37,086 nt of DNA from CAZXYF01 sp964644705 (lineage in GTDB: Bacteria; Planctomycetota; Brocadiia; SM23-32), in the NCBI GenBank assembly GCA_964644705.1, contig CAZXYF010000006.1, forward strand, positions 1 through 37,086, in the 5' to 3' direction. The notes below the pieces were generated by a model, which saw only the letters and a list, made by a program, of their open reading frames with translations, ran no database searches and had not been told where the DNA came from. A program made the translations under genes and the position numbers. This document shows, piece after piece, positions 16,211 through 24,247 of the stretch. Within the stretch, counting starts at the first letter, position 1. Every line of letters starts with the position of its first letter.

Positions 16211-17720
16211 AATTCGGGACAGACTGGAACGGCTGGCCAATCCAATGCTGGTCCGCCAGATGTATCAATCTCTCCACAGCCGCAAGTTTCTGGGGGCCAT
16301 GTGGTTGCTCCTTCTGGCGGCACTGATGACCTATGTTGTTATATTTGTGGGGAGCGATACCGGTTCTCCCGCCGGCGGATCCATGTTTATGGTGTTCGGC
16401 GGACTGTTTTATCTCGTGGCTCTGCTGGTCTTCCCGTATATGGCCTTCAGTTCTCTGCGCAAGGAGGTCAAGACCAAAACCATTGAGCTGATCCAAATTA
16501 CGCCACTGAATGCTCAGCGTCAGATTCGGGGCCGTCTCCAGGCTGCTCTCAGCCGCCTGCTGTTGCTGTATTCGGTGATCGGTCCGTTTGCGGTGGTGGC
16601 ATTTCTGTTCGGGGGCATCTCCCTGTGGGCGATCCTGCTGAGCTTATACACGCTGTTCATAGCATCATGCATTTCCGTTTCAGTCGCTCTGTTTTTTGCA
16701 TCTCTTGCGTCGATCAAGTTTTTGGGTCCCATCGCACGCGGAATTTATCTTCTGTTGCTGGTGGCGGTGCTCATAATGGGCTTTTCGGTCACATTCGGCG
16801 GATCCTGGTTTCTAATGCGGGAGGTCGGCCGGGCTGGTTGGGAGGGCATTCTGGCGTATCTTATCGTGCTGACGCTGGAAGGGGGGCTCATAGCCTGGTT
16901 CCTGTGTGCGGCGAGCGCCAACATACTTACGTTCGAGGCAAACAAGAGCGCCGGCCGCATGAAGTTCATAATGCTTCTTCTCGTGTTGAGCGGTTTAACC
17001 TCGTTCGGTGTGATCTGGGGGCTGGTGGGCGGAGACGGTGAGGTCCTGGCCGTGATAGAGTGTTTTGTGTGCATAGCGCTGGGTGTGAGCGCCATCTTCT
17101 GGCTGACGGGCAAACGCCGCGTTGCAGCGCACAGGGCGGAGAAGCTGAAGCACCGGAGTGGGTGGTACCGTTCACTGTTTTATCCATTCACCGATGGTGC
17201 CGGGGCAACGACGGCATTTCTTGGTCTCGCCATCGTTGTTCTGGCGACCGGGATCGCATTCTGGTGTGCGTTCGAGGACATTACGTTATCGGACGATGTC
17301 GGAGGTTTTTTCACCATAATGGCGCTTGTTTACGCGCCCTATTTCTCGTCGTCCGCGTGGATTATTGGGCGTTTCTTCCCCGCAAAGTACCGTACTGGAG
17401 CTGTCCGACGGTTGATTGTGCTGGGTTTTGCCGTGGCACACCTCTTCATAGCGATCCTGTGGTTCGCCTCGGATATGTACTCCTATTCCCATGCCGCAGA
17501 GCAAGCGGCGAGTCCTCTGCTTGGGCTTTTCCCGTTCATTTACATGCCCACGGCAATCGATCGGATTGAACTCGGCATGTCGCTGGTGGGAGGGTTATCC
17601 GTGGCGATTACAATCGGTCTGGTGCCCCACCTGATTGTTGGTGTGCGGGATCTGGTCGCGTTCTGCAGAGCCTCGGACCTGCGGCAGCAATACTGCGATA
17701 CCGAACTGGATAAGGTATGA
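16200..17720 (+). CDS. ABC-2 type permease, paralog 1
   Basis: The 506-residue polytopic protein has about 12 hydrophobic segments and a short basic N-terminus (RIRDRLERLANPMLVRQMYQ). The cytoplasmic KTKTIELIQITPLNAQRQIRGR stretch after the second helix is typical of ABC-2 permeases, where it couples to the ATPase. ATG 16200 is preferred over GTG 16191 because GGGAGG ends eight bases upstream. The next gene is a close paralog. By eye more than half of the first 190 residues are identical, and DNA-level identity is visible near 16243 and 17808, so the pair arose by tandem duplication. The two may form a heterodimer on the single upstream ATPase. Confidence 0.85.
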   Translation: MSSRIRDRLERLANPMLVRQMYQSLHSRKFLGAMWLLLLAALMTYVVIFVGSDTGSPAGGSMFMVFGGLFYLVALLVFPYMAFSSLRKEVKTKTIELIQITPLNAQRQIRGRLQAALSRLLLLYSVIGPFAVVAFLFGGISLWAILLSLYTLFIASCISVSVALFFASLASIKFLGPIARGIYLLLLVAVLIMGFSVTFGGSWFLMREVGRAGWEGILAYLIVLTLEGGLIAWFLCAASANILTFEANKSAGRMKFIMLLLVLSGLTSFGVIWGLVGGDGEVLAVIECFVCIALGVSAIFWLTGKRRVAAHRAEKLKHRSGWYRSLFYPFTDGAGATTAFLGLAIVVLATGIAFWCAFEDITLSDDVGGFFTIMALVYAPYFSSSAWIIGRFFPAKYRTGAVRRLIVLGFAVAHLFIAILWFASDMYSYSHAAEQAASPLLGLFPFIYMPTAIDRIELGMSLVGGLSVAITIGLVPHLIVGVRDLVAFCRASDLRQQYCDTELDKV

Positions 17721-17763
17721 TTTCCCGGAGGGCGTTTTCCTGGAGAGAATACAACGGGGGCAC

Positions 17764-19272
17764 ATGACAGAGAACATTCGTGACAGGCTGGAACGGTGGG
17801 TCAACCCCATGCTGGTGCGCCAGATGTATCAATCTCTTCACAACCGAACGTTTCTGGCGTCAATGTGGATCCTGGTTCTGGCGGCGCTGGTGACTTATGT
17901 TGTCGTATTTGCGGGGAGAGAAGCCGGTTCGCCAGCCGGGGGGACCATGTTTCTGGTATTTGGTGGTTTGTTCTATCTGGTCGCTATGCTGGTCTTCCCG
18001 TATCTGGCGTTCACATCTCTCCGGAGAGAGATCAAAACCGGAACCATTGAGCTCATTGAAATCACGCCCATGAATGCGTCCCGCAGGATTCGGGGGCGTC
18101 TGCTGGCCGTTTTCACCCGTCTTGTGCTCCTTTATAGCGTGATTGGTCCTTTTGCGATGACAGCGTATTTGCTCGGAGGGGTTGCATTGTGGGAAATTGT
18201 GCTGAGTTTGTACACGCTTCTGGTGGCATCCTGCGTGATTGTTTCGCTGGCGTTATTTTTTGCGTCTCTGGCATCCATTAAATTCATTGGTTCCGTCGGT
18301 CGCGGCGTGTTCTTTTTCGTGCTCGTGGCGTTGTTTATAACGGGGGCTCCGCGCGTTTTTGACGGCTCCGGCCTGATGCTGATGGAGTTGGACGGGGAGG
18401 GCTGGAGGGCCATTCTGGCATATTTCATAGTCCTTACGCTGGAAGGTGGGCTCTTCGTCTGGTTCCTGTGCGCCGCCAGCGCCAACGTGCTCACCTTTCA
18501 GGCCAACAAGAGCTCGGGGCGCACAAAGTTTATCATGTTGTTGCTTCTTATAAGCGGGTTGGTTGCGTTTGGCGTGACGTGGTTATTGGCGGACGGCGAC
18601 GCGGATCTGCTGGGCCGAATAGAACGGTTTGCCTGTGTTTTGCTTGGAGGCAGTGCCATATTCTGGATGACAGGTGAAGGGCGGTTGCGTGCGCATACGG
18701 CGGAAAAATTGGAGGATCGCAGCGGATGGTATCGTGCTGTGTTCTATCCGTTTACCGATGGCGCCGGGAGCACGGCAATATATCTTTTCCTCGCCTTGTT
18801 ACTGTTGGAAACTGGAATTACCATGTGCTGTGCGTTGGGCGGATTGTCCCTGCGGAGGCAAACAGGACATTTCTATGCTCTATCGGTGCTCGTATATGCT
18901 CCCTATTTCTCCTCATGCGCATGGGTTGTCGGGCGTTGCGTGCCTGCAAAACATCGCAATGCGGCTGTGCGACGCCTGATTGTCGTTGGATTTATCCTGG
19001 GGCATCTATTTTGCGCGGCCCTCTGGTCCGGTATGAATTTGCATCGGTATGGCTCGGGAGCGCAGTATCTGGAAAACCCTCTGTTGGGGCTGTTCCCGTT
19101 CGCTTTTATATCAACGGTGGAACATTCTGGAGCTCTTTCAGGCCGTCTGATACAGGGCCTGTCTCTGGCCATTGTGGTCGGCTTAGTCCCCCATCTATAC
19201 ATTGCCATCCGGAATATGATCAGGTTGTGCACGCTCACGGATCTAAACAGTCAATATCCGGGCAGCAGATAG
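17764..19272 (+). CDS. ABC-2 type permease, paralog 2
   Basis: The 502-residue polytopic protein is the second copy of the tandem permease pair. Conserved blocks shared with the upstream copy include NPMLVRQMYQSLH, GSPAGG, VFGGLFYLVA, TIELI-ITP, LLYSVIGPFA, ALFFASLASIKF and CAASAN-LTF. Differences concentrate in the loops after residue 195, which suggests altered substrate or partner contact. ATG 17764 follows a GGGGG run; the frame is open to 17635, inside the preceding gene, but that extension has no homology to the paralog. It is followed after 11 bases by the DUF58 gene, so the permeases, ATPase, MoxR and DUF58 probably share one transcript. Confidence 0.85.
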   Translation: MTENIRDRLERWVNPMLVRQMYQSLHNRTFLASMWILVLAALVTYVVVFAGREAGSPAGGTMFLVFGGLFYLVAMLVFPYLAFTSLRREIKTGTIELIEITPMNASRRIRGRLLAVFTRLVLLYSVIGPFAMTAYLLGGVALWEIVLSLYTLLVASCVIVSLALFFASLASIKFIGSVGRGVFFFVLVALFITGAPRVFDGSGLMLMELDGEGWRAILAYFIVLTLEGGLFVWFLCAASANVLTFQANKSSGRTKFIMLLLLISGLVAFGVTWLLADGDADLLGRIERFACVLLGGSAIFWMTGEGRLRAHTAEKLEDRSGWYRAVFYPFTDGAGSTAIYLFLALLLLETGITMCCALGGLSLRRQTGHFYALSVLVYAPYFSSCAWVVGRCVPAKHRNAAVRRLIVVGFILGHLFCAALWSGMNLHRYGSGAQYLENPLLGLFPFAFISTVEHSGALSGRLIQGLSLAIVVGLVPHLYIAIRNMIRLCTLTDLNSQYPGSR

Positions 19273-19283
19273 GTTAAATCATC

Positions 19284-20141
19284 ATGTCATCGAAACCTTC
19301 ACTATCAGAGGCGGAACTGGAGTCGCTGGCGCGGCGCTACCGATTTTCACCGGAGGTTTCCTCCGCCCGGGGGCGTATGGGGCGTCAGGCGGGGAAGGAA
19401 ACGGGAGCCTCGGTGGAGATCCAGGATTTCCGGGATTATGTTCCCGGTGATGATCCGAGGCACATCGACTGGATGGCCTACGGGCGCACCGACCGGCTGA
19501 TGATCCGCCTGTATCGGGAAGAAGTGAGTCCCTTTGTCGATCTCGTTGTGGACGGATCGGCCTCCATGGCCCTGCAGGATGGACGGAAGGGGACGCTTGT
19601 GCGAGAACTGTGCGGATATCTGCATCATGCGGCCAGAGTGGAGGGAACGAACCTCCGTCTTTTTCAGGCGGGCGATGAAGTGCAACGGCTCGACGAACCC
19701 GGTTATCTGCGGTGCGATGCCGAGCGGTCCGCCATTTTTACCAACCCCCACGCGGTGGTTGCGGGCCTCCGACGAACCGCCGTTCGCATCATCCTCAGTG
19801 ATTTTCTCGATCCCACCGATCCGGGCGCCGTGCTGCGCCGGTTGTCGGAGAATTGTGCTCAGCTCTACGTGCTCCAGATTCTGGGTCCCTGGGAAGCGGA
19901 TCCGGGACGTGAGGGGCCGGCGGTTCTTGAGGATTGTGAGGTGGGCGACCGGGTGGACATCCTGCTGGACGATGCGCGGGTGAAAGCATACCGGCGTCGT
20001 TTGAATGCGCTGGTGGGGGAGATCAAGGAGGAAACACTGCGTTGTGGGGGCGAGTTCATACAGCTGATTGCGGATAAATCGCTTGAGACCATGCTCAAAG
20101 AGACCTTTTTGCCCATTGGATTGGTGGAACCGGGGATGTAG
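19284..20141 (+). CDS. DUF58 protein with von Willebrand A-like fold
   Basis: The 285-residue soluble protein has the DUF58 signature EIQDFRDYVPGDDPRHIDW followed by RTDRLMIRLYREE. A VWA-like segment DLVVDGSASM follows, with a DxSxS-type metal site. It lacks the N-terminal membrane helices of larger DUF58 proteins, like the short forms found beside MoxR. The usual model is that MoxR remodels or activates the DUF58/VWA partner. It closes the operon-like run that begins at 11008 and is followed by a 144-base gap. The ribosome site is weak, consistent with coupling to the permease gene 11 bases upstream. Confidence 0.9.
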   Translation: MSSKPSLSEAELESLARRYRFSPEVSSARGRMGRQAGKETGASVEIQDFRDYVPGDDPRHIDWMAYGRTDRLMIRLYREEVSPFVDLVVDGSASMALQDGRKGTLVRELCGYLHHAARVEGTNLRLFQAGDEVQRLDEPGYLRCDAERSAIFTNPHAVVAGLRRTAVRIILSDFLDPTDPGAVLRRLSENCAQLYVLQILGPWEADPGREGPAVLEDCEVGDRVDILLDDARVKAYRRRLNALVGEIKEETLRCGGEFIQLIADKSLETMLKETFLPIGLVEPGM

Positions 20142-20196
20142 CAGAGTCGGCCGCGGGTGGTTCGCTTGACCAAATTGGCCCTGGACTTTACAGTTT

Positions 20197-20263
20197 ACCG
20201 GCACAGGGGGCGTTTTTTGCCGGTCCAAAAGGGTTGAAATCTCTGACTTGATCCGCCCCCTGT
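20197..20263 (+). promoter_or_regulatory. Two mutually exclusive hairpins before the PHP gene
   Basis: ACCGGCA (20197-20203) can pair with TGCCGGT (20218-20224). ACAGGGGGCG (20203-20212), which lies in the loop of that hairpin, can instead pair perfectly with CGCCCCCTGT (20254-20263) over ten bases. The two cannot form together, as in attenuators and switches. Neither has a T-run. It could alternatively be the end of a lost mobile element. It occupies most of the gap between DUF58 and the PHP gene. Confidence 0.35.
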
Positions 20264-20285
20264 CTCCCCATTCATTGAGGTTTTT

Positions 20286-21644
20286 ATGAAAAACAGTATC
20301 GATCATCTGGTCAACAAACTGGACAGCTTCGATATCTCGGAGCGGCGCTGGGCTCTCAGACAGTTACGCGCCAGAGTTAAAGAGGGTCAAATCCAGCGTG
20401 AGGAGAGCAGGGGATGGATTAATCTTCATGCTCATACGTTTTTCTCCTACAACGGATACGGCTATTCCCCAAGCCGCATTGCGTGGGAAACCTACAAAGA
20501 GGGACTTGAAGCGGCGGGGATCGTGGATTTTGACTGCCTGGACGGGACAGAGGAATTTCACGAGGCGGGCCGCCTGCTGAACCTTAAAACCACCGCGGGT
20601 TTTGAAACCCGCGTGTTCGTGGATGAATACAGTGACCGCGTGATCAACTCCCCGAAAGAACCCGGGGTTTTTTATCTGGTGGGAACGGGTTTCGTCACCG
20701 AGCCAGAGTCAGAATCCGGGGCCGCGGATGTGCTCGACGGGATGGCCCGGCGGGCAAGAGAACGAAATGTTGACATGTTGAAACGATTGAATGAACATCT
20801 GGCCCCCCTCGAAGTGGATTATGAGAAAGATGTCCTGCCGTTGACGGCCGCCGGCAATGCCACCGAACGTCACATGGTTACAGCGATCGAATCCAGGGCC
20901 CGGGGAGAGTTCAGCGATGGAAATCAGCTGACGTCCTACTGGAGCGATAAGCTCGGTGTGGAACGCTCGGAGGTGAAGTCCATTCAGGACGATCCGGTGA
21001 AGCTCAAAGGATTGATCCGATCCAAACTTATGAAACACGGCGGAGTGGGATATGTTAAACCCGATAGCAGCTCATTCCCGCCACTTGAAGAGGTTGTGGA
21101 GATGACGCTCCAGCAGGGTGCTCTCCCGAGCGGATGCTGGCTCGATGGCACCAGTGACGGAGAATCTGATCCGGTGGAGCATTTTGAGTTTTTGAAAGAG
21201 AAAGGGTGTGTGAGCATCACCATCATCCCGGATCGCAACTGGAATGTCCCGTCCGATGTGCGGGATATGAAAGTGCGCAAATTGAACGAGGCCATCGAAG
21301 CCGCCCGGAAGCTCAATATGCCCGTTCTTGCCGGCACGGAAATGAACAAAGCGGGCACGAAACTGGTGGACAATTTTGACAGTGATGCACTTGCGCCGCA
21401 CCTGGATACTTTTCGTCGGGGAGCCCACATCAGCTGGGGGCATACTTTGCTGAAAATGACCGCAGGGGTTGGATATGTGGGGGACTGGGCGGACGCGGAA
21501 TTTGGTGATGACGTGGCGGCGAAAAACGATTTTTTCTGTGAGATTGGATCGGGCGGGTATCCGGATGTGATGACGAGGAGAAAACTCTCAAACCTTGGCG
21601 TGACGGGTTCCCCGCAAGACTTCAAAAAGGTTCTGGCTGACTGA
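20286..21644 (+). CDS. PHP-superfamily protein
   Basis: The 452-residue protein carries a PHP (polymerase and histidinol phosphatase) metal-site start, WINLHAHTFFSYNGYG, with His48 and His50. A second motif AGIVDFDCLDG (Asp81, Asp83) and a third, GFETRVF (Glu107), follow. In the second motif Phe82 stands where the canonical DHD has His, a change I recall from related uncharacterised proteins. PHP enzymes hydrolyse phosphoesters with two or three metal ions, but this long subgroup has no assigned substrate that I know. No signal peptide or membrane helix is seen. GAGG lies five bases before ATG 20286. The PfkB kinase gene follows after 75 bases, perhaps in the same transcript, hinting at sugar-phosphate metabolism. 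Confidence 0.75.
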   Translation: MKNSIDHLVNKLDSFDISERRWALRQLRARVKEGQIQREESRGWINLHAHTFFSYNGYGYSPSRIAWETYKEGLEAAGIVDFDCLDGTEEFHEAGRLLNLKTTAGFETRVFVDEYSDRVINSPKEPGVFYLVGTGFVTEPESESGAADVLDGMARRARERNVDMLKRLNEHLAPLEVDYEKDVLPLTAAGNATERHMVTAIESRARGEFSDGNQLTSYWSDKLGVERSEVKSIQDDPVKLKGLIRSKLMKHGGVGYVKPDSSSFPPLEEVVEMTLQQGALPSGCWLDGTSDGESDPVEHFEFLKEKGCVSITIIPDRNWNVPSDVRDMKVRKLNEAIEAARKLNMPVLAGTEMNKAGTKLVDNFDSDALAPHLDTFRRGAHISWGHTLLKMTAGVGYVGDWADAEFGDDVAAKNDFFCEIGSGGYPDVMTRRKLSNLGVTGSPQDFKKVLAD

Positions 21645-21719
21645 TCGGCTGAAAGGACCGGAGATGGATATGTGTGATAGAAATGTTTCACAGACTACTT
21701 TTGAGAAGGAGGTTCAACG

Positions 21720-22751
21720 ATGTCCACAGCAGTGACTTTTGGTGAGATCATGCTTCGTCTGTCCACCCCGGGGTGTAAGCGTTTTTCCCAGGTGTCCAGT
21801 TTCGACGCTGTTTATGGCGGCGGTGAAGCGAATGTGGCGGAAAGCCTGGCAAATTACGGTGTGGATGCGCGCTTTGTTACCCTGTTGCCGGATAACCCGC
21901 TGGGTGACGCCTGTGTGCGCCAGCTGCGCGGTTTTGGCGTGGACACCAGTCATATTGTGCGCAAAGATGGTCGTATCGGGGTTTACTTCCTCGAAAAAGG
22001 CGCCGTCCAGCGTCCGAGTAACGTTGTCTATGATCGCGCACATTCCTGCATCGCCGAAGGTCAGACGGGAGATATTGACTGGGAGGCCGCCTTCGACGGA
22101 GCCGACTGGTTCCATTGGACGGGGATTACGCCCGCCATCAGTGCCGGTGCCGCCGAGCTGTGTCAGGAAGCAGTCGAGAAGGCCGATGAGATGGGCCTGA
22201 CAATTTCCTGTGATTTGAACTATCGCAGCAAACTGTGGAATTACGGCAGGGAAACAGAGGAAGTGATGCAGGATCTCGTGCAGTACGTGGATGTGGCCAT
22301 CGGCAATGAGGAGGATGCAGATAAAGTCTTCGGCATCAAGGCCCCGCATGCGGATGTTGAAGCCGGCGAGGTTGATGCCCAGGATTATCGGTACGTGGCT
22401 GAAAAACTGACGGAACGTTTCCCCGGTATGGAGAAGGTGGCAATCACGCTCAGGGGTAGCGTCAGCGCCTCGCACAATACCTGGAGCGCCGTTCTGTATG
22501 AGGACGACGAGCTGTACACGACGACCACCTACGATATCACCCACATCGTGGATCGCGTGGGTGGCGGGGACAGTTTTGCCGGCGGTCTGATATATGCTCT
22601 TCTGGATGGGCGTGAGAATCAGGACGCGCTGGATTATGCGGTGGCCGCCAGCTGCCTCAAACATACGATCCCCGGCGATGCCAACATGGTAAGCGTTGAG
22701 GAAGTGGAAGATCTTATGGAACAGGGCGGTTCAGGTCGTGTCAAGCGCTAA
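21720..22751 (+). CDS. kdgK: PfkB-family sugar kinase, probably 2-keto-3-deoxygluconate kinase
   Basis: The 343-residue protein is a PfkB/ribokinase-family kinase. It has FGEIMLRLSTPG at the N-terminus, the GGGEANVAESLANYG substrate-site signature, NYRSKLW at about 168 as in KDG kinases, and the catalytic anion-hole motif DRVGGGDSFAGG with Asp284 as base. The likely reaction is ATP-dependent phosphorylation of 2-keto-3-deoxygluconate to KDPG, feeding the Entner-Doudoroff aldolase step. A related sugar acid or fructose is possible. AAGGAGG precedes ATG 21720. An intrinsic terminator follows at 22798-22838. No aldolase or dehydratase gene is in the window to confirm the pathway. Confidence 0.85.
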   Translation: MSTAVTFGEIMLRLSTPGCKRFSQVSSFDAVYGGGEANVAESLANYGVDARFVTLLPDNPLGDACVRQLRGFGVDTSHIVRKDGRIGVYFLEKGAVQRPSNVVYDRAHSCIAEGQTGDIDWEAAFDGADWFHWTGITPAISAGAAELCQEAVEKADEMGLTISCDLNYRSKLWNYGRETEEVMQDLVQYVDVAIGNEEDADKVFGIKAPHADVEAGEVDAQDYRYVAEKLTERFPGMEKVAITLRGSVSASHNTWSAVLYEDDELYTTTTYDITHIVDRVGGGDSFAGGLIYALLDGRENQDALDYAVAASCLKHTIPGDANMVSVEEVEDLMEQGGSGRVKR

Positions 22752-22797
22752 AATTATCCGGCGGTGAACTGCCTCGCATAAAAGAATTGGATCTTTC

Positions 22798-22838
22798 TGG
22801 CCCGAGCCATCCCGTGAAGGGGTGTTCGGGCCATTTTT
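22798..22838 (+). terminator. Rho-independent terminator after the sugar kinase gene
   Basis: TGGCCCGA (22798-22805) pairs perfectly with TCGGGCCA (22826-22833). An inner CATCCC/GGGGTG extends the stem with one wobble, and TTTTTA follows directly. It lies 47 bases after the kinase stop and separates regions 4 and 5. Confidence 0.85.
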
Positions 22839-22845
22839 ATGTTAT

Positions 22846-22875
22846 TTGCAAGTGAAGGTTGTATTCGTTCATAAT
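22846..22875 (+). promoter_or_regulatory. Putative sigma-70 promoter of the SPFH/ABC block
   Basis: TTGCAA (22846-22851) and CATAAT (22870-22875) are separated by 18 bases and match the -35 and -10 consensus at four and five of six positions. It lies directly after the terminator and 45 bases before the first gene of the next co-oriented block, which is where a promoter is needed. Confidence 0.4.
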
Positions 22876-22919
22876 ACTACCTGAACGATAGACATATAAC
22901 TCTCCGGGGGGACACACCC

Positions 22920-24215
22920 TTGGTTTCACGTTTTCTGGCACTGGTCCGCAATTCGTTCGCGGAGATAATACGCCAGCCCATCTATGGCATATTAATTGCC
23001 ATGGGAATGGTGATGATAGCCTTCAGCCCCATCATCACTATGTTCACGATGATGGAGGACGTAAAACTGATGGTGGATATGGGTTTGGGCACCATTTTCA
23101 TGGTGGGGATAGTGCTGGCTGTTTTGAGTGCAACGCAGGTGATCAGTCGTGAAATTGAATCGAAAACGGCAGGGGCTGTGATAAGTAAGCCGGTTGGGCG
23201 GGTGGTGTTTCTGATAGGTAAGTTTGTGGGGGTGAGTCTGGCGATGGGGATGGCCAGTATGATCTTCATTGTCATCCTGTTGATGAGCCTGAGAATGGGC
23301 GTTCCCATGACCGTCAATTATACGCTGGATTGGCCGGTGTTCATGGGGGAGCTCATTCCCTTTGTGGTTGCAGTTTTTCTGGGATTATACACCAACTATT
23401 TTTACCGATGGAGCTTTACAGCCACGGCGGTGCGGGTGGCGGGGGTGCTGTATCCACTCTCACTGGTTGCACTCATTTTCGTGAATAAACACTGGCACTT
23501 CACCTGGATTGCCATGGGATTCGTGACCAACAATGCCTTCCAGGTGTTTCTGGCGGCGGTTCTGGTGGCGCTTGGTGTGTGGTTGATCTCAGCAGTGGCG
23601 GTAGCGGCTTCCACCCGAGTGGACGTTGTGCCGAATGTCCTGATCTGTCTGGCCGTCTTCTTCACGGGGATGGTATCCCATTATCTCTTCGGCTGGACAG
23701 TTGATGATGCGTGGGTCCGCTGGGAACCGAGGCCCGGAGCAGAGACTGTTAAAATCAGTGGGCGAGTTCTTTCGGCGGGTGGCAATCCGCTGAGAGGAGT
23801 CGAGATAAAAGGAGCTCCGGGAGAAGTAGCCACCGGAATTTCGGGCCAGTTCACGGCCCGGGTGCAAAAAGGGCAATCCGGCCAGATCAATCCCGAGATG
23901 GAGGGATATCGTTTCGAACCGGCGCAGAGAAGATACGTGGATGTCGAAACTGATGTGAAACGACAGCTGTTCACCGCTCATCCGCGCGAGCTTGATACCG
24001 GATATTATCTCCAGAAAGTCTGGTGGTGGGGAGCGCGCGGGGCCTACCACATCGTTCCGTCGCTGCAATTTTTCTGGGTCGCGGATCAATTGATGCGTCC
24101 GGCGCCGTATATCCCTCTCAGCTACGTGGGGAAGGCCCTGCTGTATGCCGGAAGCTGGTGTGCTGCGATGATTGCGCTGGGAGCCTTTTTGTTCGAACGA
24201 CGTGAGATTATATAG
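22920..24215 (+). CDS. ABC-2 type permease with carboxypeptidase-regulatory-like insert
   Basis: The 431-residue protein has about seven membrane helices in its first 255 residues. The cytoplasmic SREIESKTAGAVISKPVGR stretch after the second helix is typical of ABC-2 permeases. Residues about 275-353 form a soluble beta-rich domain (VKISGRVLSAGGNPLRGVEI, then GISGQFTARV) that looks like a carboxypeptidase-regulatory or Ig-like repeat. One or two further helices end the protein. The start is TTG 22920 behind GGGGGGA, and no better start was found. No ATPase is adjacent; the nearest is at 30615, with a second insert-bearing permease at 31858. I infer all three form one exporter, but that is unproven. 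Confidence 0.75.
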   Translation: MVSRFLALVRNSFAEIIRQPIYGILIAMGMVMIAFSPIITMFTMMEDVKLMVDMGLGTIFMVGIVLAVLSATQVISREIESKTAGAVISKPVGRVVFLIGKFVGVSLAMGMASMIFIVILLMSLRMGVPMTVNYTLDWPVFMGELIPFVVAVFLGLYTNYFYRWSFTATAVRVAGVLYPLSLVALIFVNKHWHFTWIAMGFVTNNAFQVFLAAVLVALGVWLISAVAVAASTRVDVVPNVLICLAVFFTGMVSHYLFGWTVDDAWVRWEPRPGAETVKISGRVLSAGGNPLRGVEIKGAPGEVATGISGQFTARVQKGQSGQINPEMEGYRFEPAQRRYVDVETDVKRQLFTAHPRELDTGYYLQKVWWWGARGAYHIVPSLQFFWVADQLMRPAPYIPLSYVGKALLYAGSWCAAMIALGAFLFERREII

Positions 24216-24247
24216 ATGTAAATATTTTTTGGAAGGAAGGTACGGAT

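Noticed and set aside
17635..17763. N-terminal extension of the second ABC permease
   Set aside because: It overlaps the previous gene and has no counterpart in the paralog, whose N-terminus aligns with the ATG at 17764.
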